Shown here one piece after another: positions 24,921-32,453 of a stretch of 35,679 bases of DNA. The stretch covers positions 1 to 35,679 of the forward strand of contig CAYJBP010000010.1 in assembly GCA_964368605.1 (NCBI GenBank), written 5' to 3'. This stretch comes from CAYJBP01 sp964368605 (GTDB taxonomy: Bacteria > Bacillota > Dehalobacteriia > UBA4068). How positions within the stretch are numbered: position 1 is the stretch's first letter; each line of letters opens with the position of its first letter. The position numbers and the translations under genes were made by a program. Below the pieces are notes generated by a model, which did no database searches, was not told where the DNA came from, and saw only the letters and a program-made list of their open reading frames with translations.

Positions 24921-26294
24921 ATGATAAATTCAGATATCAACTTAATTAGCGTAATTTTGGCAGCAGGCAAAGGCACTCGTATGCATAGCGATTTGCCCAA
25001 AGTGCTGCATCCAATTTTGAATAAGCCGCTTTTGGGCTATGTTTTGGCTGCTACCGAAGCTTTAAATCCCAAGCAGCAAATAGCCGTAATCGGCCATCAA
25101 GCCGAGCAAGTAAAGGCGGCCTTTAGCAGCGAAACCTCCTTAAACTTTGCCCTGCAAGAGCCGCAATTGGGCACAGGTCATGCCCTAATGATGGCCATGC
25201 CTGCCATTAAAGATGATAATGCCATCATTATGGTGCTTTGCGGCGATACGCCCTTAATCCGCCCCCAAACCTTAGCTGATTTAAGGGATATTTTTATTAA
25301 ACAGCAGGCCGAAGCTGCGGTTTTAACAGCTATTTTGGAAGATAGCCATGGCTATGGTCGAATTATCCGTGATAAAGAAGGCCATTTGGCCAAAATTGTG
25401 GAGCAAAAGGATGCTAGTGTTACCGAGCAGGCCATTAAGGAAGTTAATAGCGGCATTTACTGTTTTAAGGCAGGTTCTTTAAGGCAGGCTTTAGCCGAGC
25501 TTAAAAATGATAATGCCCAGCAAGAATACTATTTAACCGATGTTTTGGCCAATTTGCGAGCCTTAAATAAGCGAATAATTGCGGTAATCTGCAATGATAG
25601 TGAGGAAATTGGTGGCATTAATGATCGCCTGCAATTGGCCAATGCGGCCAAGATTATTCAAAAGCGAATCAATGAACAATGGCTGCTTAAAGGGGTAACA
25701 ATTATCGATAGCGCAGCTACTTATATCGATAGTGATGTAATTATCGGCCAAGATACAATTATCGAGCCTCAAACTTATTTAAAGCAAGGCGCAATTATCG
25801 GCAGCCATTGCCATTTGGGCATCGGCACGGAGATTAGCAATTCAAAGCTGGGCGATAATGTGCATACGCATCATGCCTTAATTGTGGATAGTAAGGTGGG
25901 GGATAATTGCCAAATCGGCCCCTTTGCCTATTTAAGGCCGGGCACTGATTTGGCCAATAATGTTAAGGCCGGCCATTTTGTGGAGATTAAGAAGTCGCAA
26001 ATCGGTTATGGTAGCAAGGTGCCTCATTTGGCCTATATCGGCGATGCAATTTTGGGCGAGCAGGTAAATATAGGTTGCGGCTCGATTACCTGCAATTATG
26101 ACGGTAAAAACAAGCATCAAACGCTAATTGGCGATCATAGCTTTATCGGCAGCAATACTAATTTTGTGGCACCGGTAAGCGTGGGTAAGCATACGGTAAT
26201 TGGGGCAGGCTCGACGATTACCAGGGATGTGCCCGACCATGCTCTGGCCATAGCCCGCAGCAAGCAGGTAACATTGGAAGACAGAATAAAATAA
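24921..26294 (+). CDS. glmU: Bifunctional GlcNAc-1-P uridyltransferase / GlcN-1-P acetyltransferase
   Basis: Makes UDP-GlcNAc for peptidoglycan and wall polymers. 457 residues, full length. The N-terminal pyrophosphorylase domain has LAAGKGTRMHSDLPKVLHP, GTGHALMMA, CGDTPL and NSGIYCF. The C-terminal left-handed beta-helix has many hexapeptide repeats, FAYLRPG, HFVEIKKS and NYDGKNKHQT, with the catalytic His in this region. It is three bases after lgt and followed by a terminator. Both genes serve the cell envelope. Confidence 0.98.
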   Translation: MINSDINLISVILAAGKGTRMHSDLPKVLHPILNKPLLGYVLAATEALNPKQQIAVIGHQAEQVKAAFSSETSLNFALQEPQLGTGHALMMAMPAIKDDNAIIMVLCGDTPLIRPQTLADLRDIFIKQQAEAAVLTAILEDSHGYGRIIRDKEGHLAKIVEQKDASVTEQAIKEVNSGIYCFKAGSLRQALAELKNDNAQQEYYLTDVLANLRALNKRIIAVICNDSEEIGGINDRLQLANAAKIIQKRINEQWLLKGVTIIDSAATYIDSDVIIGQDTIIEPQTYLKQGAIIGSHCHLGIGTEISNSKLGDNVHTHHALIVDSKVGDNCQIGPFAYLRPGTDLANNVKAGHFVEIKKSQIGYGSKVPHLAYIGDAILGEQVNIGCGSITCNYDGKNKHQTLIGDHSFIGSNTNFVAPVSVGKHTVIGAGSTITRDVPDHALAIARSKQVTLEDRIK

Positions 26295-26310
26295 ATAGCA
26301 ATTTTGAGAT

Positions 26311-26358
26311 ACTAAAACCGAAATCATCGAGTATAACTTGGGGTTTCGGTTTTTTTTG
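26311..26358 (+). terminator. Terminator of lgt-glmU
   Basis: Ten-base arms AAAACCGAAA and TTTCGGTTTT with a 20-base loop, followed by a run of T. Confidence 0.85.
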
Positions 26359-26455
26359 TTTTTGGCAAGGTATGCTTTATTGATAGCAAAGATATAAAGC
26401 CCGTCTTTTTTGGGATTAACAAGCATATATATATTGAGGAAAGGGGGAAATTTTT

Positions 26456-26818
26456 ATGTTTAGGGTTTCGGATTTAAGATATAAAGACATAATAAACGCC
26501 CTAGATGGCAAACGCTTAGGCTATATTAGGGATGTAGAGCTGGACTTATTAAGCGGAAAAATAAGAGCAATTATCGTGCCGGGCGAAACACGCTTTTGGG
26601 GTTTTTTTGCCCGCAATGACGATTTAATCATCCCCTGGGATAGTATAAAAAGAATCGGCTTGGATGTAGTATTAGTAGAAGTGGAGCATTTGGATACCAT
26701 CAAAAGACGCTTTGGCTCTAAATATCGCGAGGAACAAGAACATGCTTTTAATCGCTTAGCCGGCGGAGATTTGGCCATGGAATATGACCAAGAAATCGAA
26801 GATATTTTACGTGAATAA
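26456..26818 (+). CDS. YlmC/YmxH family sporulation-associated PRC-barrel protein
   Basis: 120 residues. The first 80 form a PRC-barrel-like fold with RYKDIINALDGKRLGYIRDVELD, GKIRAIIVPG and FWGFFARNDDLIIPWDSIKRIG, typical of YlmC/YmxH. In spore formers the family is linked to sporulation, but its mechanism is not known. This copy carries about 35 extra, charged residues (KRRFGSKYREEQEHAF onward), longer than the usual 80-90. GAAAGGGGGA lies upstream of the ATG. It has its own small unit after the glmU terminator. Its presence points to a spore former or a recent descendant of one. Confidence 0.85.
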   Translation: MFRVSDLRYKDIINALDGKRLGYIRDVELDLLSGKIRAIIVPGETRFWGFFARNDDLIIPWDSIKRIGLDVVLVEVEHLDTIKRRFGSKYREEQEHAFNRLAGGDLAMEYDQEIEDILRE

Positions 26819-26860
26819 TCTAGTGCTCTATTATACAAAAGCATGATTGGTGCTGGATAT

Positions 26861-26874
26861 TATTGTATACAATA
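26861..26874. promoter_or_regulatory. GntR-type palindrome upstream of the AgcS symporter
   Basis: TATTGTATACAATA is a perfect 14-bp palindrome. Its core TTGTATACAA equals the core of the Bacillus subtilis GntR operator. It lies about 40 bases upstream of the symporter -35 box; the same ten-base core recurs at 28817-28826. Confidence 0.5.
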
Positions 26875-26911
26875 TGGCAAAAATAGTTGATGATTTAGCA
26901 CAAAAAAACAC

Positions 26912-26950
26912 TTGATTTTATATAGGTATTATGATACAATACATTTGTAT
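26912..26950 (+). promoter_or_regulatory. Promoter of the AgcS symporter gene
   Basis: TTGATT (26912-26917), a 17-base spacer and TACAAT (26935-26940). A short inverted repeat ATACA-TT-TGTAT (26939-26950) covers the likely start site and could be a repressor half-site pair. The leader of about 80 bases holds one short hairpin (GCAAC-TC-GTTGC) but no glycine riboswitch core. Confidence 0.55.
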
Positions 26951-27029
26951 AAAGGTAAGCATTTTAGGAAAGAGAGCCCTAATTGCCTACCGCAACTCGT
27001 TGCATATGTTAAAATAAAGGAGGAGTTAT

Positions 27030-28550
27030 ATGGACGCTATTAATGCTATTCTTAATTTTCTAAACGGTATTATTTGGTCGGATTTTTATGTTTATTTATT
27101 ACTTTTCTCCGGCCTCTTCTTCTCAATTAGGACTAAGTTTTGTCAGGTTCGCCTAATTAAGCCGATGATTCAGCTTTTGTTTAAAGGCGAAAAGTCCGAA
27201 AAAGGCATTTCTTCTTTTCAGGCTCTCTGTACGGCTTTAGCAGGCCGAGTTGGTACCGGTAATATTGCAGGTACTGCAACTGCTATCTTTTACGGCGGCC
27301 CCGGTGCTCTCTTTTGGATGTGGATGAGCGCATTTTTAGGCGCAGCATCTGCTTACTTAGAGGCCGCTTTATCGCAAACATATAAAGTTGAAATCGATGG
27401 TCAGTATCGTGGTGGCCCTTCTTACTATATTTTACGGGGGATGAAAAGCCGCTGGTATGCTATGTTATTTGCGGTTGCCGCACTTTTAGCCTGCGGCGTA
27501 TTTTTACCGGGCGTACAATCCAATACCATTGCTAACGCCTTCTATAATTCTTTAGGCGTGCCGCTTATTGCTACCGGTATTGTATTGGGTATTGTTTTAG
27601 CTATCATTATTTTTGGCGGTGTTAAGCGTGTTGCTGCAACTGCTGAGCTAATCGTGCCTTTTATGGCCATCATTTATATGATTATGGCTTTAATCATCGT
27701 AATTGCCAATATCGATCAATTGGGTTCGGTTATTGCCACCGTTTTTGGTTCGGCATTCTCGGCCGATGCCACCTTTGGCGGCTTGATCGGTTTAGCTATC
27801 TCCTGGGGTGTTAAGCGTGGCGTATACTCCAACGAGGCAGGCCAAGGTACAGCAGGCCCCGCTTCGGCCGCAGCCGAAGTATCCCATCCTGCTAAGCAGG
27901 GCTTAGTTCAGGCATTTTCGGTTTATATTGATACTTTATTAGTTTGCTCGGCTACCGGCTTTATGATTTTGATGACCGGTGCTTACAATGTTTTAGGTGC
28001 AGCCGGCACAGGCGGCAGCATAGCTAAAGCTGATGGCGCTACTTTCTTATTCGAAGGTGCTCCCGAATTGGCAGCAGCAGGTACGGTAGGCCCTGAGTTT
28101 ACCCAGCAAGCCGTATCCACCTTATTACCTGGTTTTGGTGGTGTTTTCGTAGCTATTTGCTTAGTATTCTTTGCCTTTACTACAATTATGGCTTATTATT
28201 ATCAAGCCGAAACCAATATCGCTTATATTTTCCGCGGCGGCGATAGCGCTATGCGTAAAACCGTTACTTTTATTTTAAGATTATTTATGGTTGCCGTAGT
28301 AACTATCTTTACCTTAACATCTGCTCCTACTGCTTGGGCAGCCGGTGACGTTGGTGTTGGTTTGATGGGCTGGATTAATATTATTGCGATTTGGATTTTA
28401 CATAATCGAGGTGTAGCCACCTTAGACGATTTCGAGATGCAGTATAAGGCCGGTAAGGACCCTGTATTTAATCCCGATAGCGTTGGTAAAAAAGGTATGG
28501 TCTTTAAAGATTGCGATATTTGGAAGGAAATTAATAAAGACCGCATTTAA
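27030..28550 (+). CDS. Alanine/glycine:cation symporter (AgcS family)
   Basis: Sodium- or proton-coupled uptake of alanine, glycine or a related small amino acid. 506 residues and about eleven membrane helices. Seen: the family stretches SSFQALCTALAGRVGTGNIAGTATAIFYGGPGA (from about residue 71), YLEAALSQTYK, RGGPSYY and GVKRGVYSNEAGQGTAGPASAAA. The insertion with TGGSIAKADGATFLFEGAPELAAAG before residue 350 is also seen in clostridial members. AGGAGG precedes the ATG. Monocistronic, with a terminator downstream and a GntR-type palindrome upstream. Confidence 0.95.
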   Translation: MDAINAILNFLNGIIWSDFYVYLLLFSGLFFSIRTKFCQVRLIKPMIQLLFKGEKSEKGISSFQALCTALAGRVGTGNIAGTATAIFYGGPGALFWMWMSAFLGAASAYLEAALSQTYKVEIDGQYRGGPSYYILRGMKSRWYAMLFAVAALLACGVFLPGVQSNTIANAFYNSLGVPLIATGIVLGIVLAIIIFGGVKRVAATAELIVPFMAIIYMIMALIIVIANIDQLGSVIATVFGSAFSADATFGGLIGLAISWGVKRGVYSNEAGQGTAGPASAAAEVSHPAKQGLVQAFSVYIDTLLVCSATGFMILMTGAYNVLGAAGTGGSIAKADGATFLFEGAPELAAAGTVGPEFTQQAVSTLLPGFGGVFVAICLVFFAFTTIMAYYYQAETNIAYIFRGGDSAMRKTVTFILRLFMVAVVTIFTLTSAPTAWAAGDVGVGLMGWINIIAIWILHNRGVATLDDFEMQYKAGKDPVFNPDSVGKKGMVFKDCDIWKEINKDRI

Positions 28551-28582
28551 TACCAATAATATAATTTTGATTTGATTTGCAT

Positions 28583-28615
28583 AATGAGGCTGCTGCAGTT
28601 TGCAACAGCCTCATT
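28583..28615 (+). terminator. Terminator of the AgcS symporter gene
   Basis: Ten-base arms AATGAGGCTG and CAGCCTCATT followed by ATTTGTATTT. Confidence 0.85.
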
Positions 28616-28692
28616 ATTTGTATTTGGCTAATCAATTCAAAATAGAATTTACTGTATACTGAAAAAATAAATTTAATCATCTTCTTTTTAGC

Positions 28693-28826
28693 TTGCAATT
28701 AATCGATTTTATGTGTAAAATATAGTTATATTTTAAAACTATGCAGATAAATTAAGTATTAATCAATATTACTTTTTTAAATAGTTTGATAATTTAATTC
28801 AATTTTGCAGGATTTATTGTATACAA
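28693..28826 (+). promoter_or_regulatory. Promoter region of coaD-mtrB-oadA with GntR-type palindrome
   Basis: TTGCAA (28693-28698), 17 bases, TAAAAT (28716-28721) form a likely promoter. TTGTATACAA (28817-28826), the same core as upstream of the symporter, lies 24 bases before the coaD start, where a repressor would act as a roadblock or cover a second promoter. The rest of the stretch from 28551 to 28850 is AT-rich with no gene. Confidence 0.45.
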
Positions 28827-28850
28827 AGCGAAATCTAATTAGGAGGCTAT

Positions 28851-29333
28851 ATGAGTAAAGCTGTTTATGCCGGTACTTTCGATCCGATTACCAATGGGCA
28901 TTTAGATATTTGTCAGAGGGCGGCTAATCTATTTGACGAAATAATTATTGCCGTAGCCGATGATAATTATAAAAACACTTTATTTACCACCGAAGAACGC
29001 TGCCAGTTGGTGGCCGAGGCCACAGCCAGCATGGCTAATGTACGGGTGCAGGCTTTTTCCGGCTTATTGGTCGATTTTTGCCAGCAGGTGCAGGCGCCTT
29101 CGATTATTCGTGGTTTGCGGGCGGTAAGCGATTTTGAAAAGGAGTTTCAGATGGCCTTGATGAATCGTAGCTTAAATAAGCAAATCGACACTGTTTTTTT
29201 GATGAGTGGGGGCAAGCATTTATTTGTAAGTTCCAGCCTAATAAAAAATGCGGCAATTTTGGGTGGGCATATCGAAGAATTGGTGCCGGAGGCTGTTTAT
29301 TTAGCCTTGCAGAAAAAATATGCCAAGGAGTAA
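28851..29333 (+). CDS. coaD: Phosphopantetheine adenylyltransferase
   Basis: Joins ATP and 4'-phosphopantetheine to dephospho-CoA in coenzyme A synthesis. 160 residues, standard. Seen: YAGTFDPITNGHLDI with the T/HxGH nucleotide-binding motif, RGLRAVSDFEKEFQMALMNR and the end motif FVSSSLIKN. AGGAGG lies upstream of the ATG. The ribosome binding site of the next gene (AAGGAG) lies inside the last codons of coaD, so mtrB is translationally linked. Confidence 0.98.
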   Translation: MSKAVYAGTFDPITNGHLDICQRAANLFDEIIIAVADDNYKNTLFTTEERCQLVAEATASMANVRVQAFSGLLVDFCQQVQAPSIIRGLRAVSDFEKEFQMALMNRSLNKQIDTVFLMSGGKHLFVSSSLIKNAAILGGHIEELVPEAVYLALQKKYAKE

Positions 29334-29336
29334 ATG

Positions 29337-29588
29337 ATGACAATTATAAACGAACAACAACCATCCTTTAATGAGCATCGAGATTATATTGCGGTAAAGG
29401 CCGAGGAAGATGCGGTTACGATAATTGGTCTTACTCGAGGTAAGGATACTCGCCTAAGCCATACCGAAAAATTGGATAATGGCGAAGTTATGCTTTTGCA
29501 GTTTACAGAGCATATCTCGGCGGTAAAAATTAGAGGCAATGCTATTATCTATACAAAGCATGGTCAAATAAAAGCAGGTATTGAGTAG
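29337..29588 (+). CDS. mtrB: Trp RNA-binding attenuation protein (TRAP)
   Basis: An 83-residue protein forming, in Bacillus, an 11-subunit ring that binds tryptophan and then (G/U)AG repeats in trp leader RNA. The match to Bacillus TRAP is close: VKAEEDAVTIIGLTRGKDT, EKLDNGE, LLQFTEHISAVKIRGNAIIYT. With an offset of eight, Thr33 and Thr38 align with the tryptophan-contacting Thr25 and Thr30, and Lys45, Lys64 and Arg66 with the RNA-binding Lys37, Lys56 and Arg58. ATG 29337 is preferred over the adjacent ATG at 29334 because AAGGAG then has a six-base spacing. Here it sits between coaD and oadA rather than with folate genes (mtrA/folE). No trp gene and no run of GAG/TAG triplets was seen in the window. 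Confidence 0.93.
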   Translation: MTIINEQQPSFNEHRDYIAVKAEEDAVTIIGLTRGKDTRLSHTEKLDNGEVMLLQFTEHISAVKIRGNAIIYTKHGQIKAGIE

Positions 29589-29620
29589 TTTGAATTTAAA
29601 TAAATTTTGGGGGTAATGCT

Positions 29621-31033
29621 ATGATTGAATTGAAAAAGCCGGTAAAGATTTGTGACACTACTTTTCGTGATGCCCATCAATCGCTATTAGCTACCAGGAT
29701 GACTACATCCGACATCCTGGCCGTAGCAGAAGCCATGGACGAAGTTGGCTTTCATGCGGTGGAGGTTTGGGGCGGTGCTACCTTTGATAGCTGCATGCGC
29801 TTTTTAAACGAAGATCCTTGGGAGCGTTTAAGAGCTATTCGTAAGGCTATGCCCAAAACCAAATTGCAAATGCTGTTACGTGGTCAAAACCTGGTTGGTT
29901 ATCGTCACTATGCCGATGATGTTGTTGATGAATTTGTAAAGCGTGCAATTAGCAATGGTATCGATCGGATTCGTATTTTTGATGCCTTAAACGATCCTCG
30001 CAATTTACAAAGAGCAATGGAAGCAACCAAAAAAGAGGGTGGCCATGTACAGGCCGGTATATCCTATACTAATAGCCCGGTACATAATATGGAATATTTT
30101 GCCAATATGGCAGTAACTTTGCGTGATATGGGTGCCGATTCGATTTGTATTAAGGATATGGCCGGTATTATTTACCCCTATGGCGCTTATGAGTTGGTAA
30201 GCACAATTAAGTCCAAGGTAGATTTGCCGATTCAAATGCATTGCCATTATACCTCGGGCATGGGCGCTATGGCTTATTTAAAGGCTATTGAAGCCGGTGC
30301 GGATATTATCGACTGTGCCAATTCGGCGGTAGCCTTAGGCACATCGCAGCCCTGTACGGAAACAATGATTGCCAGCTTCCAAGGCACAGCAGGCGATACG
30401 GGCATTGATTTAGAAAAGTTGGTCCCGATTGCTGCTCAATTAAGGGATATCCGTAAAAAGTATGGTAGTTTTGATAATTCTGATGCAAGAGTAGATCCTA
30501 ATGTATTGCGTTATCAGATTCCGGGCGGAATGATATCCAATTTTATCTCGCAATTAGAGCAAAGCAATGCTTTGCATCGTTTAGAAGAGGTTTTGGAAGA
30601 AGTGCCTAAGGTACGTAAGGATATGGGCTATCCGCCTTTGGTAACGCCGTCGAGCCAGATGGTTGGTTCGCAGGCCTTATTGAATGTGCTTAATAATGAG
30701 CGTTATAAGATGGCAACTAAGGAAATCCAGAATTATTTTAAAGGCGAGTATGGAGCATCACCTGCGCCGGTTGATCAAGAGATGCGCAAGAAGATTATTG
30801 GCGATGCCGAGACTATTACATGCCGTCCGGCCGATTTAATTCCGCCGATGCTGGAGAGTATGCGTCAGGAGATTGGTGCTTGGGTAGAAAGCCCGGAAGA
30901 TTTGCTGCTTTATATTATGTTCCCGCAGGTGGCCAAAAAGTTCTTAGAGGATAAAATGGCCGGTAAAACCAGGGTAGAGTATAATATGGTGGGCTCGGAT
31001 ACAGCAGGCAAAGTACATTATGCTCCGGTATAA
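29621..31033 (+). CDS. oadA: Oxaloacetate decarboxylase alpha / pyruvate carboxylase subunit B-type carboxyltransferase
   Basis: 470 residues, transcarboxylase 5S-type TIM barrel without the C-terminal biotin domain. Seen: DTTFRDAHQSLLATR (Asp12 as metal ligand), the carboxylated lysine in CIKDMAG (about 178), metal ligands HCH (about 207-209) and GYPPLVTPSSQMVGSQALLNV. It moves CO2 between carboxybiotin and pyruvate/oxaloacetate. The partner could be Na+-pumping OadB/OadG with a separate biotin protein, or PycA; none is in the window, so the direction (decarboxylase or carboxylase) is open. It follows mtrB by 32 bases with GGGGGT upstream, likely in one operon with coaD and mtrB. Confidence 0.92.
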   Translation: MIELKKPVKICDTTFRDAHQSLLATRMTTSDILAVAEAMDEVGFHAVEVWGGATFDSCMRFLNEDPWERLRAIRKAMPKTKLQMLLRGQNLVGYRHYADDVVDEFVKRAISNGIDRIRIFDALNDPRNLQRAMEATKKEGGHVQAGISYTNSPVHNMEYFANMAVTLRDMGADSICIKDMAGIIYPYGAYELVSTIKSKVDLPIQMHCHYTSGMGAMAYLKAIEAGADIIDCANSAVALGTSQPCTETMIASFQGTAGDTGIDLEKLVPIAAQLRDIRKKYGSFDNSDARVDPNVLRYQIPGGMISNFISQLEQSNALHRLEEVLEEVPKVRKDMGYPPLVTPSSQMVGSQALLNVLNNERYKMATKEIQNYFKGEYGASPAPVDQEMRKKIIGDAETITCRPADLIPPMLESMRQEIGAWVESPEDLLLYIMFPQVAKKFLEDKMAGKTRVEYNMVGSDTAGKVHYAPV

Positions 31034-31043
31034 ATCATAAACT

Positions 31044-31074
31044 AAAAAAGACCACTTAGGTGGTCTTTTTTTTT
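31044..31074 (+). terminator. Terminator of coaD-mtrB-oadA
   Basis: A6 then GACCAC-TTAG-GTGGTC and T9. Confidence 0.93.
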
Positions 31075-31108
31075 ATAAGAAAACCCCCAAAAAACATAAG
31101 GGTTTTTA

Positions 31109-31142
31109 GGTTCTTTTTTCCTTAAAAAAAGAACGGTTTTAA
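31109..31142. repeat. AT-rich hairpin motif, copy B (inverted)
   Basis: The reverse complement reads TTAAAACCGTTC followed by T7, AAGG and A6-GAACC, closely matching 16136-16167. It forms a hairpin with ten-base arms. A second occurrence near a terminator suggests a dispersed intergenic element. Confidence 0.5.
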
Positions 31143-31267
31143 ATAGTTTGCACTTAATCTTTCAAGACAAAAGCAAAGTAAAAGGGATAGCCTGCGCATC
31201 AATTGCAGCCGCAGCACACCCGACTGAGCCACATAAGTTTCGCATAAAACTTTAGCAAGAAAAACTA

Positions 31268-31315
31268 TTGACAAATTACTACAAATATTATATCATATTA
31301 AATGATAACGTTATC
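31268..31315 (+). promoter_or_regulatory. Promoter and LacI/cre-like operator of the NTF2-like operon
   Basis: Perfect -35 TTGACA (31268-31273), 17 bases, TATCAT (31291-31296). Just downstream, GATAACGTTATC (31304-31315) is a perfect 12-bp palindrome with the central CG typical of LacI-family sites. The longer TGATAACGTTATCT matches the cre consensus TGNNANCGNTNNCA at all but the last base. It covers the expected start site, so a bound protein should repress. Confidence 0.7.
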
Positions 31316-31339
31316 TTATTTTGAATTGGGAGGTATTTT

Positions 31340-31807
31340 ATGTTTGAAGAATTTAATCAGCAAGAAGAACTGGATGTAGTTGCTTTTATCGAAGAAACCA
31401 CCTATACCATTTGGAATAATAATATGGTGGGTGCAATTTATGATTGCTATACGGAAGACACTATTATCCATGCTGCAAATGGCAAAGAAGTTAAAGGAGC
31501 CAAGGCCATTGTGGCCGATACTATGGGCTGGTTAAGCGCCTTCCCGGATCTTAAAATTGTAATTCTAAATACCATTTGGCAAGGTAATGCCAAAGATGGC
31601 TATCATGTTTCGATGCCTTGGTATTATACCGGCACCAATAGTGGATATAGCCGCTATGGTGCGCCTACAGGTAAAAAATTAACTAAAGAAAATAATTTAG
31701 GTATAGCCAATACCTTCATTAAAAAAATAGACGGTAAATGGACTTATGTAGAAGAATGGTCCACTTATGATTTTGCCGCCATGCAAGCTGTTTGCACAAA
31801 TGACTAA
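31340..31807 (+). CDS. NTF2/SnoaL-like protein 1 of the operon
   Basis: 155 residues, one alpha+beta-barrel domain of the NTF2/SnoaL type; no signal peptide. Seen: a first helix IEETTYTIW, VGAIYDCYTEDTIIH, a helix ending AFPDL, the motif GTNSGYSRYGAPTGK, and the closing strands KKIDGKWTYVEEW. It is clearly paralogous to the next two genes, sharing IYD, AFPD, Tyr-Gly-Ala-Pro-Thr-Gly-Lys and the Asp-Gly-x-Trp end. Members of this fold act as isomerases, dehydratases, lactone hydrolases or polyketide cyclases without cofactor; the reaction here is unknown. First gene behind the operator-controlled promoter, with GGGAGG upstream. Confidence 0.85.
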   Translation: MFEEFNQQEELDVVAFIEETTYTIWNNNMVGAIYDCYTEDTIIHAANGKEVKGAKAIVADTMGWLSAFPDLKIVILNTIWQGNAKDGYHVSMPWYYTGTNSGYSRYGAPTGKKLTKENNLGIANTFIKKIDGKWTYVEEWSTYDFAAMQAVCTND

Positions 31808-31823
31808 ATAAGGAGTGAACTTT

Positions 31824-32453
31824 ATGTTAAGCCCAAATATTGTAGCCGAGCGTCGTGCTTTAGAGCATATTGTTGATAATTGTAAGTTCGAAACCGCCGA
31901 GCAGGTTTGCGAATTATTCGAAGCCCTTACCCACCTAATCTGGAAATATAAGCAAGTTGGTCGCATTTACGACTTTTATTATGATGGTATGCGCATCCAT
32001 CACCAGGGTGATAGCGATATCATTGGTGTTGATAAGGTTGTGCAAGATACCTTGGCTTGCTTAGCCGCCTTTCCCGATATGGAGTTTATATTCTACCATA
32101 TATATGGCACAGGTAATCCGGAAGAAGGCTTCCGCTTTGGTCAGGCTGTACACTTTAAGGGTACCTTTAATGGCATCAGTAAATATGGCCTAGGTGCAGG
32201 CGCTGCCTTCGAACCACATGAATGTGTAGACGTTTGCGAATGTTTAATCAAAAAAGTTGATGGCCGCTGGCGTGTTGTAGAAGAATGGGCAAACCGTAGC
32301 ACCTTAGCCTTTGAAAGAGTATTAAGCCAGGCTAAACCCTTTTTAGCGGCAACTAGCCCTGTAAAAGAGCAGGCCGATGCCTATTTGCTTATGCCGAAAA
32401 TCGAAGAAGTACCTGCTTATGATAGCTGCGAGGAGGTAAACGAGAATGTATAA
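31824..32453 (+). CDS. NTF2/SnoaL-like protein 2 of the operon
   Basis: 209 residues: an NTF2-like domain (about 10-160) plus a C-terminal tail of about 45 residues ending in acidic EEVPAYDSCEEVNENV. Shared with its paralogs: VGRIYDFYYDGMRIHH, AFPDM, KGTFNGISKYGLGAG and KKVDGRWRVVEEW. The PTGK of the other two is replaced here by GLGAGAAF, so its pocket probably differs. The start is ATG 31824 with AAGGAG eight bases upstream; an earlier in-frame GTG lies inside that ribosome binding site. It begins 16 bases after gene 1 and overlaps gene 3 by eight bases. Confidence 0.83.
   Translation: MLSPNIVAERRALEHIVDNCKFETAEQVCELFEALTHLIWKYKQVGRIYDFYYDGMRIHHQGDSDIIGVDKVVQDTLACLAAFPDMEFIFYHIYGTGNPEEGFRFGQAVHFKGTFNGISKYGLGAGAAFEPHECVDVCECLIKKVDGRWRVVEEWANRSTLAFERVLSQAKPFLAATSPVKEQADAYLLMPKIEEVPAYDSCEEVNENV

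Larger units (their letters stand above)
31034..31339. other. Gene-free region between oadA and the NTF2-like operon
   Basis: Holds the oadA terminator, a second hairpin with arms AAAACCC/GGGTTTT (about 31081-31106), the inverted AT-hairpin motif (31109-31142), a G+C-richer stretch with short stems such as AAGTTT/AAACTT (about 31231-31248), and the operon promoter and operator (31268-31315). No coding frame with a ribosome binding site was seen. Confidence 0.6.

Noticed and set aside
26951..27029. Glycine riboswitch in the leader of the AgcS symporter
   Set aside because: GGAAAGAGAGCC looked suggestive, but the remaining conserved core and the paired aptamer stems are absent and the leader is too short.
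28551..28850. Hidden small gene or tRNA between the symporter and coaD
   Set aside because: No cloverleaf and no frame with a credible ribosome binding site; only the terminator and promoter signals were found.
31145..31260. Third full copy of the 74-bp structured repeat, inverted
   Set aside because: Only a GGCTCAG end and an AT hairpin resemble it on the reverse strand; the paired arms do not align, so only the shared AT-hairpin motif is reported.
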